A DNA stretch of 64,000 bases from Elmis aenea. Taxonomy: Eukaryota; Arthropoda; Insecta; Coleoptera; Elmidae. The translations under genes were made by a program, and so were the position numbers. The notes under the pieces were generated by a model. The model made no database searches, had not been told where the DNA came from, and saw only the letters and a program-made list of their open reading frames with translations. This document shows, piece by piece, positions 1 to 10,858 of the stretch. Positions within the stretch are counted from its first letter, which is position 1, and each line of letters begins with the position of its first letter. Where the stretch lies: the NCBI GenBank assembly GCA_947652605.1, contig OX393576.1, positions 55,280,966 to 55,344,965 on the forward strand, given 5' to 3'.

Positions 1-144
1 GAGAAATAACATAGATTAGGGAACGAAAGAGTGGTAATACTAACTAAGTAGTGTGTTGGTTTCTACATGTGTTTGAGGTAATGAGGTATGCATGTTGGAG
101 TTCTAGTGTATGTGATGTGGTAATTACTGTCCAAAATAATTTAC

Positions 145-3100
145 CTGTAATGCGCGGTATTCTTCCACTTTTTACGTTTGAGCCGATAATTCCAGCAATT
201 TGGGCTCCTATGCTAAAACCAACCACATGCAAACTCGACAACACCAATCCTTTTAAAACCAAATAATCAATAAATTGGGCAGTGTATTTCCCTATAATTT
301 GGGCATTTTTTACTCCCGTGGCGTACCATATGCCGGCTTCTAGTCGCGGAGCATTCAACATAATTATATTGTGTTCTTTTCTCTGCAGATACGCTGTGAA
401 AAAAAAGCACACTATTTTGTAACATTTGTGATGAGATTTAATTAATTATTGCACACATTTCTTTGATTTATGGTCCATTATATATTATTTGCTATGCATA
501 AAAGTGTGGAAAATTAATTAATAATTACCTGTTCTTACTAAATTAGCGGTAGGGCCTGTAGCCGATTCAAAAAACGAATGACAGTACATGACAGTCGGTT
601 CAGAAAAGTTGAAATGGGAGTTTGCTAATGCTACATCATCCCCAAGATTAATATTATCAGCTACTAATGGATTATTTCTGGAAAGTAATTAAAAATCGAA
701 CAGATTTAAATGTATTCATGATACACAAACACGTTGTTCCTTTTTTTTTCGTGAGAAATTCCAATACTCTCGTCCATTTTTTATTTGAACCGTTTATTAA
801 TAAAAGTGGTGTAAAAACTATGTTTCTTTGTAATTAACGGTTTGCAATTTAGTTCATTAAAAAATACTGATAAAGTCCAAGTTTGTCCACATTTCTATGA
901 ATTTAAATATAAGTTATTTTCTTAGAAGCACTAAACAATTTTTTTTCTGGGCTATAAATGAATTTACACCGTTTATTTTCAGGGTGACATGAGTCATAAG
1001 TCACTTTTATGTTATTTTGAGATATTAAATGTGTTGATTTTTAATGTGCAAAACAATGTTTATACTAACTATAAAGAAATGTCATTTATTATTATTCCCG
1101 TTACCTATTTTTTTCTCAGCATACATAATTTCGCACAGGCGTTAACGAATCACAATTTTTCATTGCTGAATAGGGACTTAAGCCACTTTAAAAATTAATG
1201 GTTTATAAAAACTATGGACTTGTATTGATTTTGTTCTATGTGTTTTACTAAAGTGATGTTTGACAAGACAGTAATTTAAGAAAATTGACGAGTAAACTTA
1301 ATAATATAAGTAATTTATGTAATGTATTTCATTATAACTATATTAAAGTATTTTTTCATTATCATTAATATTCATAAAATAAATACATGTTATAAGTTAG
1401 TAAGTTCATCAGTACATTTCGAAATGTAGGTATGTAAGTGTAAGTAATTTATGTAACGCACGTATTTCATATTAAAGTTTATTCATTGAATCATTGTCAT
1501 TAATAAGAGTGATGAACTCTTCGGACATTTCACATGTTTTAAATTTTTAAAATAACTGTTAAATTGGGAGTATACAGGGTGCACCACGACCCTGAGATTC
1601 TTCGATAGCTTCTTTATTAATGAAAATATCAAAAAATATTAAATACATATATTGTGCGAACCTATTTTCTACATAATCTAAAATTATTTTCAAATATACT
1701 GGGTGTTTCGTTTGAGCGGCACATATAAAAATGTAATTTTTTTAAATAGAACACCCTGTATATTTTTACATTTTTGGATTTATCTTAAAATTTACTTTAA
1801 AAAATGTATAAGGTTATATGGGTCTTAAGTCAACCGTTTTCGTAAAATTTACATTTTTAAGAAATTTTTGAACGATACCGCACTTTCAATTTTTTTTAAC
1901 ATTAAAGTTGCTTTTGATGGTATAACCCCCGAAATGTTATAAAGGGGGCTAGAGCCTTTCAGACAACGTCTACGGCTGTGCGTACAACAAGGACATAATC
2001 TTGAACAATTTATACGATAAATTTCGGAAAAATGGGGTACATATTTAGCCTAAAATTAAAGTTGCAGCTCTTTTTATTCTTTTGTTTAAAAATTCCTTGA
2101 AAAATTTCGACTTACCTCCATGGCCGACTTTAAAATATTTCAATTGCCTTAGTAATAATAATAAAAATCGAGATAGCTCGAAAAATATTAACTTTAGGTA
2201 TAGGACATGCTTAATAATTTCGAAAGACAATTAAATTCTCTACAAGAAAATGTAAAAATATACAGGGTGTTGTATTTAAGAAAAATGACTTATCGATGTT
2301 TAAAGTTTACCGCATTAGACTAGGCGTAAAAAACAACCTGTATAATATTTTTAAAATGTAGCTAGCGCAAAGTGTTAATTAATCTATTGTCAATCTAATT
2401 TTTAAACGAAATTTTACCGCTTTTTTAAATAACTTTAATGTTAAAAAAAATTGAAAGTGCGGTATCGTTCAAAAATTTCATAAAAATGTAAATTTTACGA
2501 AAACGGTTGACTTAAGACCCATATAACCTTATACATTTTTTAAAGTAAATTTTAAGAGGAATCCAAAAATGTAAAAATATACAGGGTGTTCTATTTAAAA
2601 AAATTACATTTTTATATGTGCCGCTCAAACGAAACATCCTGTATATTTGAAAATAATTTTAGGTTATGTAGAAAATAGGTTCGCACAATATTTGTATTAA
2701 ATATTTTTTGATATTTTTATTAATAAAGGAGCTATCGAAGAATCTCAGGGTCGTGGTGCACCCTGTATATGGAAGCAAATTAATCACTATGCCATTTTCA
2801 AAATATGTACATGTATTTGCACTTCTGTTTAACAATGAAATTTCTATTGACAAAACTACGTAGTAATGATTTTGAAAGAAATTGAAAATAAAATATTAAA
2901 AAACAGCTTTAACTCATTTTTCGTAAAAAGTGACTTATGTTACTTTGAAAATAAACAGCCCAATTATTGAATTACAATAATCGTTAAATTTTAAATATTT
3001 TTATTTTAATTTCACTTAATTACGGTACGTTTTAGTCCGGTTTTGTTTAAAAATAAGAACAAGAAACAAAACACTATTGTTTGATCTTATTAATTTAGAC

Positions 3101-3478
3101 AACTTGTTAACATACGTTTAGGGAAATGAACTCGAACCGTTTTTATTTATAAATGATTATTCAGTGTCATTTACTAACAAAGTTTCAGTCGATAACAGGG
3201 ATATTTATAATAAATTGCTAATTGGGTACAAATAAAAATTTCACACAAAATTATTTTTAAATTATTGGTCTCCTCAATTTTTTCCAATAATAGACTTACA
3301 CCACTTTCATAATAAACGATTAGTTTAATTTTAGAAAATTCTCCATAAATGAATAAAATAACGTACCTGGTAAATAATTGATAGGAAATGTCTCTTATTT
3401 TATCTATTTGTGGACACTTCGTTTTGTCAACAGGAAGTAACTGAAAATAAGTATCTTGAATTGATACACCCGGCGGGC
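145..3478 (-). CDS. Neutral (pancreatic-type) lipase 1, partial, three exons in window
   Basis: Secreted triacylglycerol lipase or phospholipase A1-like protein of the animal neutral lipase family (alpha/beta hydrolase). Coding exons by AG/GT borders are 3367-3478, 529-677 and 145-393. The first encodes the N-terminal stretch with PVDKTKCP and RDISYQLFTR. The second carries the oxyanion-hole region, reading H-S-F where most relatives have H-G-F. The third carries the nucleophile elbow GFSIG, then RIPRITG. Phases join cleanly (TR|NN, RT|AY). The exon lengths 112, 149 and 249 nt equal those of the next lipase upstream, so the two are tandem duplicates. The first (signal peptide) exon was not found with confidence, and the exons carrying the catalytic Asp and His lie beyond the left edge. 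The substrate cannot be told. A yolk-protein-like non-enzymatic role is unlikely, because the active Ser is present. Confidence 0.85.
678..1570. other. Intron DNA of lipase 1, no gene seen
   Basis: AT-rich intron between lipase 1 exons. Short frames here have no recognisable domain. Near 1300-1500 a diverged pair of stretches shares 'taagtaatttatgtaa', possibly an old tandem duplication. Confidence 0.5.
1571..2769. repeat. Fold-back element with TATACAGGGTG ends (copy 1)
   Basis: Arms 1571-1909 and 2431-2769 are inverted copies of equal length (339 nt) with few differences. The outer ends read TATACAGGGTGCACC and its complement. The 521-nt spacer holds a further inward TACAGGGTG. The right half matches the element at 42780-43365 in the same orientation. 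No transposase is encoded, so it is non-autonomous. It sits in an intron of lipase 1. Confidence 0.85.
2770..3366. other. Intron DNA of lipase 1, nothing recognised
   Basis: AT-rich sequence between the fold-back element and the exon at 3367. I see no gene, no clear repeat and no structured motif. Confidence 0.4.
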
Positions 3479-5320
3479 CTAAAAATAATTGTATTTACTA
3501 TTATTGTGTAAACAGTGAAACTTAACTTCTGTAATACACGCAACAAAAGTTTTAAATTATCGTTAATTGCATACCTCAGATTTTTAATAATTTTTTAAAT
3601 TGTAATTTTGAAATGTTCTTTGTGATTATTTAGACTGTTAAGCAAAGTTTTGCGATAGAGGTAATTCCAATTCGGTTACATTTTAAAGAAGTATTTTTTA
3701 ATGTTTAAATAGAAACAATCAAGAGGAATTCCTTCAAAACAGTCTGTAATTTTTTTAAATTGGTAAATAATTTCGTAATTGCCTGTAAAATAGTTTAAAA
3801 ATTTCGTAAGGTCATGTTTTAAATTACACAGAAACAATTCACTTTCAAAATCAACATAAATCACATGGTGGAACAAACAAGTAGAGCATTTTCAAATTTT
3901 AGAGCCACGAATGAACTTTTTCAAGGACATACAAGCGGTACAAAAATATTTATTGGGTAACAGAATAATTTACAATAATGTAACTGTGCATATATCAGAA
4001 ATGAAAAAGAGAGTTCATTCGTGATCTTAATAAGATTGTCAGGTCTGTCTGATACTAATTATAATAGTAAATTACGAAATAAGGAAATATTAAAATGCAA
4101 AAAGAAAGTGTATTTGTATGTCACACAATCATTGGAGAAGGTGCCGTTTATTTTTATTTTTAAAATGACCCCTATTACATTACAAAGTCTTAATTGATCT
4201 TTATGAATGATAGGCAATCCGTTCATTTATAAAAAATTAATGAAACCTATTCATGCTTTTTATTTATGATATAATTAGCGTTACTCAATTGCAGTTGCAG
4301 TTATACAATACATACCTAATACTTGTAGCCACATAGAATTAATTAATTAATTAGATTATCCTGGTAAACTGCGCATAACGAGAAAATTAATGTAAGCCGT
4401 TACAGCTGCATAATTTCTTTCATTCATGGGTTGTTTTATTGTATCATTAATACCTGTGTATCATAGAGAGAGGTCACTTAACCGTAAAAGTGCAGCATTT
4501 AAGACTACAATCATAGACTACACTAAGCAGGACCAGTTGTTTTTTTTTTTTTTAAGTAGCAGAAATAAGATGTACCTTTGGAAACAAATTAAAAAAACAG
4601 TGAAGCTGGGCTCTAACGATTCAGTTGTACTGTAACGTTACAAAAAAAATTGTAGTTACATCTTTTTTTATTATACAGGTTAGTCCACATAGAAGGGCCA
4701 CTATTGAGCTACAAAGAAGTTTAAATTAGACAAATTGTTTCTCTTTCTAAGACCTATTCAGCGATGCTTTATTGTTTTAAAAAAGTTCCATGGTACGCTA
4801 GATAATAAACAAAAAAGAAATTGGTAATTTTTTAATCGTTTATAACTCGGGTATACTTGATGAAATAAAAATATTTTTGGGGAAAAAGTTATAGGTTTTG
4901 TTACGCACTGTAAAATGAAAACATTCACATGTTTTAATATTGTTTAAATGCATGGCACTCTATAGCTTCGTAGGGACAATTTGATGAATTTTATTTGTTT
5001 TGAGCCTAAATATCGAAATAAATACATTAAACCTTATATTATTGAAAAGAGAGAAAAATAAGCTTTTTCATGAGGTCATAGCCAACTATGGTTACTACTT
5101 AAAAAATGCAAGTTTGTATTTTATCTAAAAGGAAGGGGTAACTCTATATGTTGTCGCTAGAATCTGATCAAGGCTGTTTATTGCATCAAGAACATCAAAA
5201 CTAAATTATTTGCAGAGTTATACGTGCTACTGGCCATTTCCTTAAGGAAAATAGGGGGAAAAAAGTTGAATAATAAAGGTAATTTTTGCGATCGCGTTGG
5301 CTTTGAAACCGTCAAAGATA
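3479..5320. other. AT-rich stretch upstream of lipase 1 exon, nothing firm
   Basis: This should be the first intron and promoter side of lipase 1, but the signal-peptide exon is not convincingly visible. A weak candidate (ATG at 4334, donor after 4316) is discussed under rejected items. No repeats with clear ends are seen. Confidence 0.4.
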
Positions 5321-5324
5321 AAAC

Positions 5325-5640
5325 CGAAATTTTTCTGTTTATCAATTCGCGCATTCTCAAGTAAAATGCTGCAAAGTTTTTGAAAAAATTTTAAACGGTT
5401 TCGGAGAAAAACGCGACAAACGAGGCCCTTGTAAAAACGGTTTTCCCTATGTTAAAAGTCTGTGCAAGTCATAGATTTAGTTATAATCTTATAACAGATA
5501 CTGATATACCTACCACAACTTCTTAAATCATAGCGCTTTTGCAGGGGTTTCGTTTTTGACGTTTTTCTCTGGAACCGTTTAAGATTTTTTCAAAAAGTTG
5601 TACCATTTTACTTGCAAAGGATGCGTGAATTGATATATAG
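5325..5640. repeat. Imperfect inverted repeat, diverged fold-back
   Basis: Sequence around 5330-5450 (ATCAATTCGCGCATTC, then TTTTTGAAAAAATTTTAAAC, then GGAGAAAAACG) recurs inverted at about 5535-5635. The arms are clearly diverged, so this is an old fold-back unit. No termini or target duplication can be set. Confidence 0.55.
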
Positions 5641-6087
5641 AAGAATTTATGAATTTGTTTTAAATGCGATGAAATCGACTATTACAAAATGTTGAGTATC
5701 TTTGTCGGAGCCCGCACAAATATACAAGTTTTTTGTTTAACTTCTGTTGTTAAATTTGCGAAGCTTCTTTATCAGATCTGTCGGGGTTATTTTTAAGATC
5801 TAACGAGATAAACAAAGTAAATGATGTCTGTGATATTTTGTAAACTATTTAATTGTTTGTTAGTTTTATTTGCAATTATGATGACAAAAATACATTTGTA
5901 CCCCGAATATAAGGCTAAACATTGTTCCAAATTTCGAATGACGAATTACATAGAATTTCGAATTGTTGCAACACACTTGAATGCATGTTATTTGTTGATC
6001 TTTTAAGTGCAATGTCGAATTATGATATATACTACAAGTTGTAACAAGATTTTAATGTTTTATTCTTGAGGCTTTCGCGGCCGTTAT

Positions 6088-6486
6088 CCATAATACAATC
6101 TTGGTTTCCGGGTTTGGAACCGCGTCTTCTATATTTAGAAGTAGTTGACGTTTCGACCATTGTGTCTTGGTCTTTTTCAAAAAGACTAATTTGTGAGGGA
6201 TGTTGCAGGGTTTATATATCCAGCTTGTGGAGGCGTGGCGTTTCGCTTGATGGATTTGTTCTGCCTCAGTGATTTTGTGATGACTGGTTTCCAGATGTTT
6301 GGGAGTTGTATGCCTGTGTCTCTGTTGTAGTTGTTTGGGTTCTTGATGATTTCCAATGATTCTCGATATAATCTTGGCCAGAAATGGTTTGCGCGGGCCA
6401 GTAGTTTTGTTTCTCTGAAGAGGATGTTGTGTCCTGTACCCTGGGCGTGTTCTGCTACCGCTGATTTATCGACTTGTTTTCTTGTT
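6088..6486 (-). mobile_element. Penelope-like element 3' fragment, copy A (GIY-YIG endonuclease end)
   Basis: The minus strand reads in one frame through DKSAVAEHAQGTGHNILF, then RESLEIIKNPNNYNRDTG and LPNIWKPV, stopping near 6190. This is the C-terminal half of the GIY-YIG endonuclease of Penelope-like retroelements (SAVAEH, RE..EI, NRD.G..L...W). The reverse transcriptase and endonuclease N-terminus are missing, so the copy is 5' truncated at about 6486. The 3' non-coding part carries TGGTCGAAACGTC, common in this group. It faces a second copy in inverted orientation. Confidence 0.8.
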
Positions 6487-6762
6487 GATTATATCGAGAA
6501 TCATTGGAAATCATCAAGAACCCAAACAACTACAACACAGGCATACAACTCCCAAACATCTGGAAACCAGTCATCACAAAATCACTGAGGCAGAACAAAT
6601 CCATCAAGCGGAACGCCACGCCTCCACAAGCTGGATATATAAACCCTGCAACATCCCTCACAAATTAGTCGTTTTGAAAAAGACCAAGACACAATGGTCG
6701 AAACGTCAACTACTTCTAAATATAGAAGACGCGGTTCCAAACCCGGAAACCAAGATTGTATT
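6487..6762 (+). mobile_element. Penelope-like element 3' fragment, copy B (inverted partner)
   Basis: Inverted copy of 6092-6373 with only a handful of differences, including a 6-nt deletion (ACAACACAGG against ACAACAGAGACACAGG). It starts at GATTATATCGAGAATC inside the endonuclease region, so it is more 5' truncated than copy A. The 113 nt between the arms belong only to copy A. Head-to-head inverted truncated copies are a known outcome of Penelope insertion. Confidence 0.8.
6682..6730 (+). ncRNA. Degenerate hammerhead-like motif in Penelope 3' region
   Basis: GACC (6682-6685) and GGTC (6696-6699) can pair as stem II around a 10-nt loop, followed directly by GAAAC (700-704) as in the hammerhead core. 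The expected CUGAUGA before stem II reads TTGAAAA, so self-cleavage is not expected. CTTCTA/TAGAAG just downstream form another small hairpin. Penelope elements are known to carry hammerheads; this assignment is inference. Confidence 0.3.
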
Positions 6763-6895
6763 AAAGATTTTAATGTACAATAATTGTACGGTTCGATTCA
6801 CCTCTGTGACTGCAATTTTAAATTTTCGTCTTATTTGGCTTGAAAATTATTTCAAGACGCTATAACAAAGTTAGATACGATCTATACATTCATTA

Positions 6896-7276
6896 TGAAA
6901 TCGTTGTTTTACTCAATAAGGCCAATATTAAAAATAAATTAAACATCATTTAATTCACTTAGGAAGTTTATGATTATGAATGTTCTTATGTATTTTAACT
7001 TAAACATTTCATTTAGGTTAATACATGATTGAATAGCCACTAATATGGGCGTTAAAGTTATTACATTAATTTAGTTATAAAGTCGTGTTTAGAACATAAA
7101 AAATGTAAGAATCGTTACGTGTTTTGTTTCCGGATCCCAATGTTTTTTTGTCGAAGTGAAAGTAGTAATTAAAACAACATAAAATGTAACAGATATACGT
7201 ACACATATTTATTATTATTATGTTAGATTTCATTACGAATCATTAAAGTCTTAAAGCAAGTGAATGTTCAATAAAA
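6896..7276. repeat. Left copy of long direct repeat flanking Jockey fragment
   Basis: About 380 nt matching 9061-9408 in direct orientation, roughly 80-85% by eye. Shared blocks include CATGATTGAATAGCCACTAA, GTAAGAATCGTTACGTG, GTTTCCGGATCC and TTATTATTATGTTAGATTTC. It codes for nothing recognisable. Confidence 0.75.
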
Positions 7277-7287
7277 AATAAAACATT

Positions 7288-9066
7288 TATAGCCAATTGG
7301 CCTACAGATCCAAACAAGATACCGGATACCGGACCTAATTGATTTCTTCATTGTCAAAAATATATCTTCAAACTTCTTCACCAATTCTATTAACCATTAG
7401 CCAAAATATTATAAATTGTAAAGAAAGAAAACAATCCGATATTAGTAAACAAACTGACAGATTGAGACAGCTTCAAACTATGTCTTGAAGAGAAAATCAA
7501 TCTATCGGTATTCGGTACCATTAAGAAACGATCAACAACTTGAAGAAGAAGTAGAAATCTTCAATAATAACATACAGCAGGCTGCGTGGAAAAATACTCC
7601 TAAGATTAAACGCAGAATCTCGGGTAATAACTACCCAAAAGAAATTAGAGAGTTGATCTCTGAAAACAGAAAACTAAGAAGAAAAGGGCAGCAATCTAGA
7701 TCCCCTCAAGTTAAAACAAAATTGAATAACTGCAGTCAACAACTTAAACGGGAAATTAAACAAATCAAAAATGATTCCATAAATGCTTATCTAAAAGAAT
7801 TAACAAATGATAGTAGCACTGACTATTCTCTATGGAAAGCGACCAAACAACTAAAAAGACCAATCGTGCAGATCCCGCCAATAAGACAACCGGATGGAAA
7901 ATGGGCCCCAAATAGTGAACAAAAAGCCAAAACATTCGCAGATCATTTAGAAAAAACATTCCAACCACATGGAGGAAACGAAGAAGCTCCTGACTGGGAA
8001 GAAATCCTACAAGAAAACAATAAAATCAGACGTACAACACCTAATGAAGTAATTACTGAAATTAAAGAAAATATTAACCCAAAAAAGCCCCTGGGTTTGA
8101 TTTAATTTCTGGTGAAGTGCTTAGACATCTCCCAAGGAAAGCCATAGTAAAACTGACCACCCTAATAAATGCTGCCTTTAGGCTCAAGTATGTGCCTAGG
8201 CTGTGGAAAGTTGCAGAGGTGATTATGATCCCTAAATTAGGGAAACCTCCTCATGAAGTTTCATCTTACAGGCCAATCTCATTATTGCCTGTTATATCGA
8301 AACTGTTCGAAAAGCTGTTGCTCAAAAGAATGAAGCCAATAGTAGAAGAAAAAGAACTATTTCCTTCCCATCAATTTGGATTTAGAAATAAACATTCAAC
8401 TATTGGCCAAGTACATAGAATTACGAATGTCATAGAAAAAGCCCTAGAAGAAAAGAAAGTTTGCTCTACTTTCTTTTCAGACGTAGCGCAGGCTTTCGGC
8501 AAAGTGTGGCATGATGGTTTAAATTATAAACTAAGATCGCTTCTCCCAAAACAATACTCCCAAATTCTTCAGTCGTACATCTCTGAGAGACACTTTAGGA
8601 TAAAGCAAGAAGAATCTTATTCAGAACTTAAAGAAATTAAAGCAGGAGTTCCACAAGGAAGCGTACTAGGTCCGGTCCTATACCTACTGTATACTTGTGA
8701 TATTCCAAAGCTAGAAAACAGTACTATAGCGACCTTTGCCGACGACACGGCTATTTTAGCAGTAGGAAGAAACAATACAGAATCATCCAAGAAATTACAA
8801 GCAGCTGCCAACCAGATCAACAACTGGACAAAAACATGGCGTATAAAGTTAAATGAAACAAAGTCAGTACATGTCAATTTCACCAACAAGAGAATTGAAC
8901 ATGTACCAATCAACTTAAACAACAAGCAAATACCATACTCCAACACAGCAAAATACTTAGGTATTACATTGGACGCTAAGCTACGCTGGAAGGCTCATGT
9001 CAAGAAAAAAAGGGAAGAAATAGGCATCAAATATAAAAAAATGTACTGGCTAATCGGGAGGAAATC
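7288..9066 (+). mobile_element. Jockey-clade non-LTR retrotransposon fragment (ORF2)
   Basis: It begins in the endonuclease C-terminal end (NWPTDPNKIPD at 7295-7327, then broken), continues through the linker (7485-8105), and the reverse transcriptase fills 8090-9066. RT motifs are PISLLPVISKLFEKLLLKR, HQFGFRNKHST, SDVAQAF (first catalytic Asp at 8480; the usual AFD reads AFG), GVPQGSVLGP, and FADD at 8734-8745. The frame breaks at about 8093 by loss of one base in the K-A-P-G-F-D block. Homology stops after the WLIGRKS motif. The 5' end, the 3' end and any poly(A) are absent, so this is a dead internal fragment. It lies between direct repeats, which is unusual for this class. Confidence 0.9.
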
Positions 9067-9408
9067 ATTGTTTTATAAAATAAGTTCAATATTAAAAAAA
9101 AGTCATTCAGTTCTGTTAGAAAATTATGAACAATCTTATGTATTCTAACTAACATTTCATTTAGGTAAATACATGATTGAATAGCCACTAATGCGTTAAA
9201 GTTATAACATTAATTTAGTAAAAAAAGTATTTAGAACTTAAAAAATTGTAAGAATCGTTACGTGCTTTGTTTCCGGATCCTAATGTTTTGTTTTGAAGTG
9301 AAAGTAGTAATTAAAATAACATAAAATGAAACAGATAAACGTACACATTTTCATTATTATTATGTTAGATTTCATTACGTCTTGAAGCAAGTGAAAGTTC
9401 AATAAACT
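9061..9408. repeat. Right copy of long direct repeat flanking Jockey fragment
   Basis: Direct copy of 6896-7276. The last codons of the open frame (to 9148) are read from this repeat rather than from Jockey sequence, so the apparent C-terminus is chimeric. Confidence 0.75.
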
Positions 9409-9970
9409 GAGTAATTATGATGTTATTGAGTAAAATCCATGCACGATTTGTCTGCCAATCAAAACATAAGTATTTTGATAACACTCTAATAAGTTAAATT
9501 AAACTTACTTTAACTGTTTTAATTATGTTTTACTCTCGTCAGTGTGGCTAGCGATTACTTATGGTCCTCATGTGTTAACTGTAAAATTATGGTCACTATA
9601 AAATTCAAAACTTTGTCAAAATAATTTAATGTGCTGATTTTATATGCACCTTATTTATAAACACAGTTTTTAACACCACTTTACTGTAAAAAAATGGAAA
9701 GGGCGTAATGTTTTTTAAATACTAATATACAGGCTGATTCAATATCAAGAGTAATATTAATATATTATTATTATTAGAGATAGAGCATAGATTTAAAATT
9801 GGCTATGTTGAGTGTTGCACAAAATTATTTTATTCTAGAAAATTTGTCGATGATTATTAAAGAATATTTCGTTGTATTTCAGATTTGACTTGTTAAAATA
9901 CAATTTAAAACAATTTTTTGTATTCGGTTAGCTCCTTCTAAGATAATTTGTGAATAAACTTTTTTGTGTT

Positions 9971-10701
9971 TTGAAATTGAAGGGTTTGCTGCAAAAAGGG
10001 ATTAGCTCCAATTTTGTAAATGTGTGGAAAAATAAAAAAAAAACGTTTTAACAGTTCAAATCTCAAGTTACAAGAAAATATTTTTTTAAACTTATTCTAC
10101 ATAAGTATTCCTATGAATAAGCCCTATTAGCATGAAAAAATATCTCTTCTGGAGTAATGGGCCATGTTTTGAATGTTGGAGCTACCTCCTTTTTGCACCA
10201 AAGTATGTGATCAACCACTTTGTAAGGTAGGGGTCGCAAACTCAAATGGTACTACGGGCCAGTAAATTAGATGAGTAACGCGGGCCGTATTGAATAAGTG
10301 GGACACCTTTTTTTTCTTTTTTTAGCTCACAGCCTCTCTCTTTTTACCTTTTTTAAAAAAAAGTATTAAAAAACGACGTCTTAGTTCAAAAAGTACAAAA
10401 CTTTTGTCAAAATAACGTACTACTACTCGTGTAACAACAAAATCTGTTAACTATAACCTTTATGTCAACAAACCACCTCAGCCATTTGTCGCAATAAGGA
10501 GGCAGCTCCAGGAGCTGCATCTTTCTTGCCCCAAACGAACAAGATAGCCAAATCCATATGTGAAATAACTCTGAAATGAGCGCTAGGAGCTACCTCGTTC
10601 TTGCACCAATCGAAAGAGTACTTTTTTTTGCACAAGATGTCTAACTCAAAACGCACAAAATTTGGAGCTAACCCCTTTTTGCAGCAAACCCTTCAATTTT
10701 C
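9971..10701. mobile_element. TIR element with iterated internal motif
   Basis: Terminal inverted repeats of about 47 nt: 9971-10017 and 10654-10701, both containing GGGTTTGCTGCAAAAAGGG and TTAGCTCCAA. Related blocks recur inside: GGAGCTACCTCCTTTTTGCA at 10178, GGAGCTGCATCTTTCTTGCC at 10511, and GGAGCTACCTCGTTCTTGCA at 10586. No transposase is visible. Class unknown. Confidence 0.7.
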
Positions 10702-10858
10702 ATTGTGCTATTTTACATTACAAATTACATCTCTATTGTATTAAATGCCACTCTGCTAGATACATTAAAATAAAATTAATTTAACCTTCAACTTGACCAC
10801 CCTTTCCTAATGATTTAAGAAAATACCCTTATAGATCTGTGTGCGTTGTCAATGACTA

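Noticed and set aside
4316..4334. Possible first exon of lipase 1 (ATG at 4334, MWLQVL, donor GTATGT)
   Set aside because: The phase fits, but six residues are too short for a signal peptide and the paralogue has sixteen. It may be chance in AT-rich DNA.
7765..7968. Minus-strand frame across the Jockey linker region
   Set aside because: A shadow of the plus-strand retrotransposon frame.
10225..10300. hAT terminus (AGGGGTCGCAAACTC ... GGGCC)
   Set aside because: The resemblance is weak, with no partner end or target duplication, and it lies inside another TIR element.
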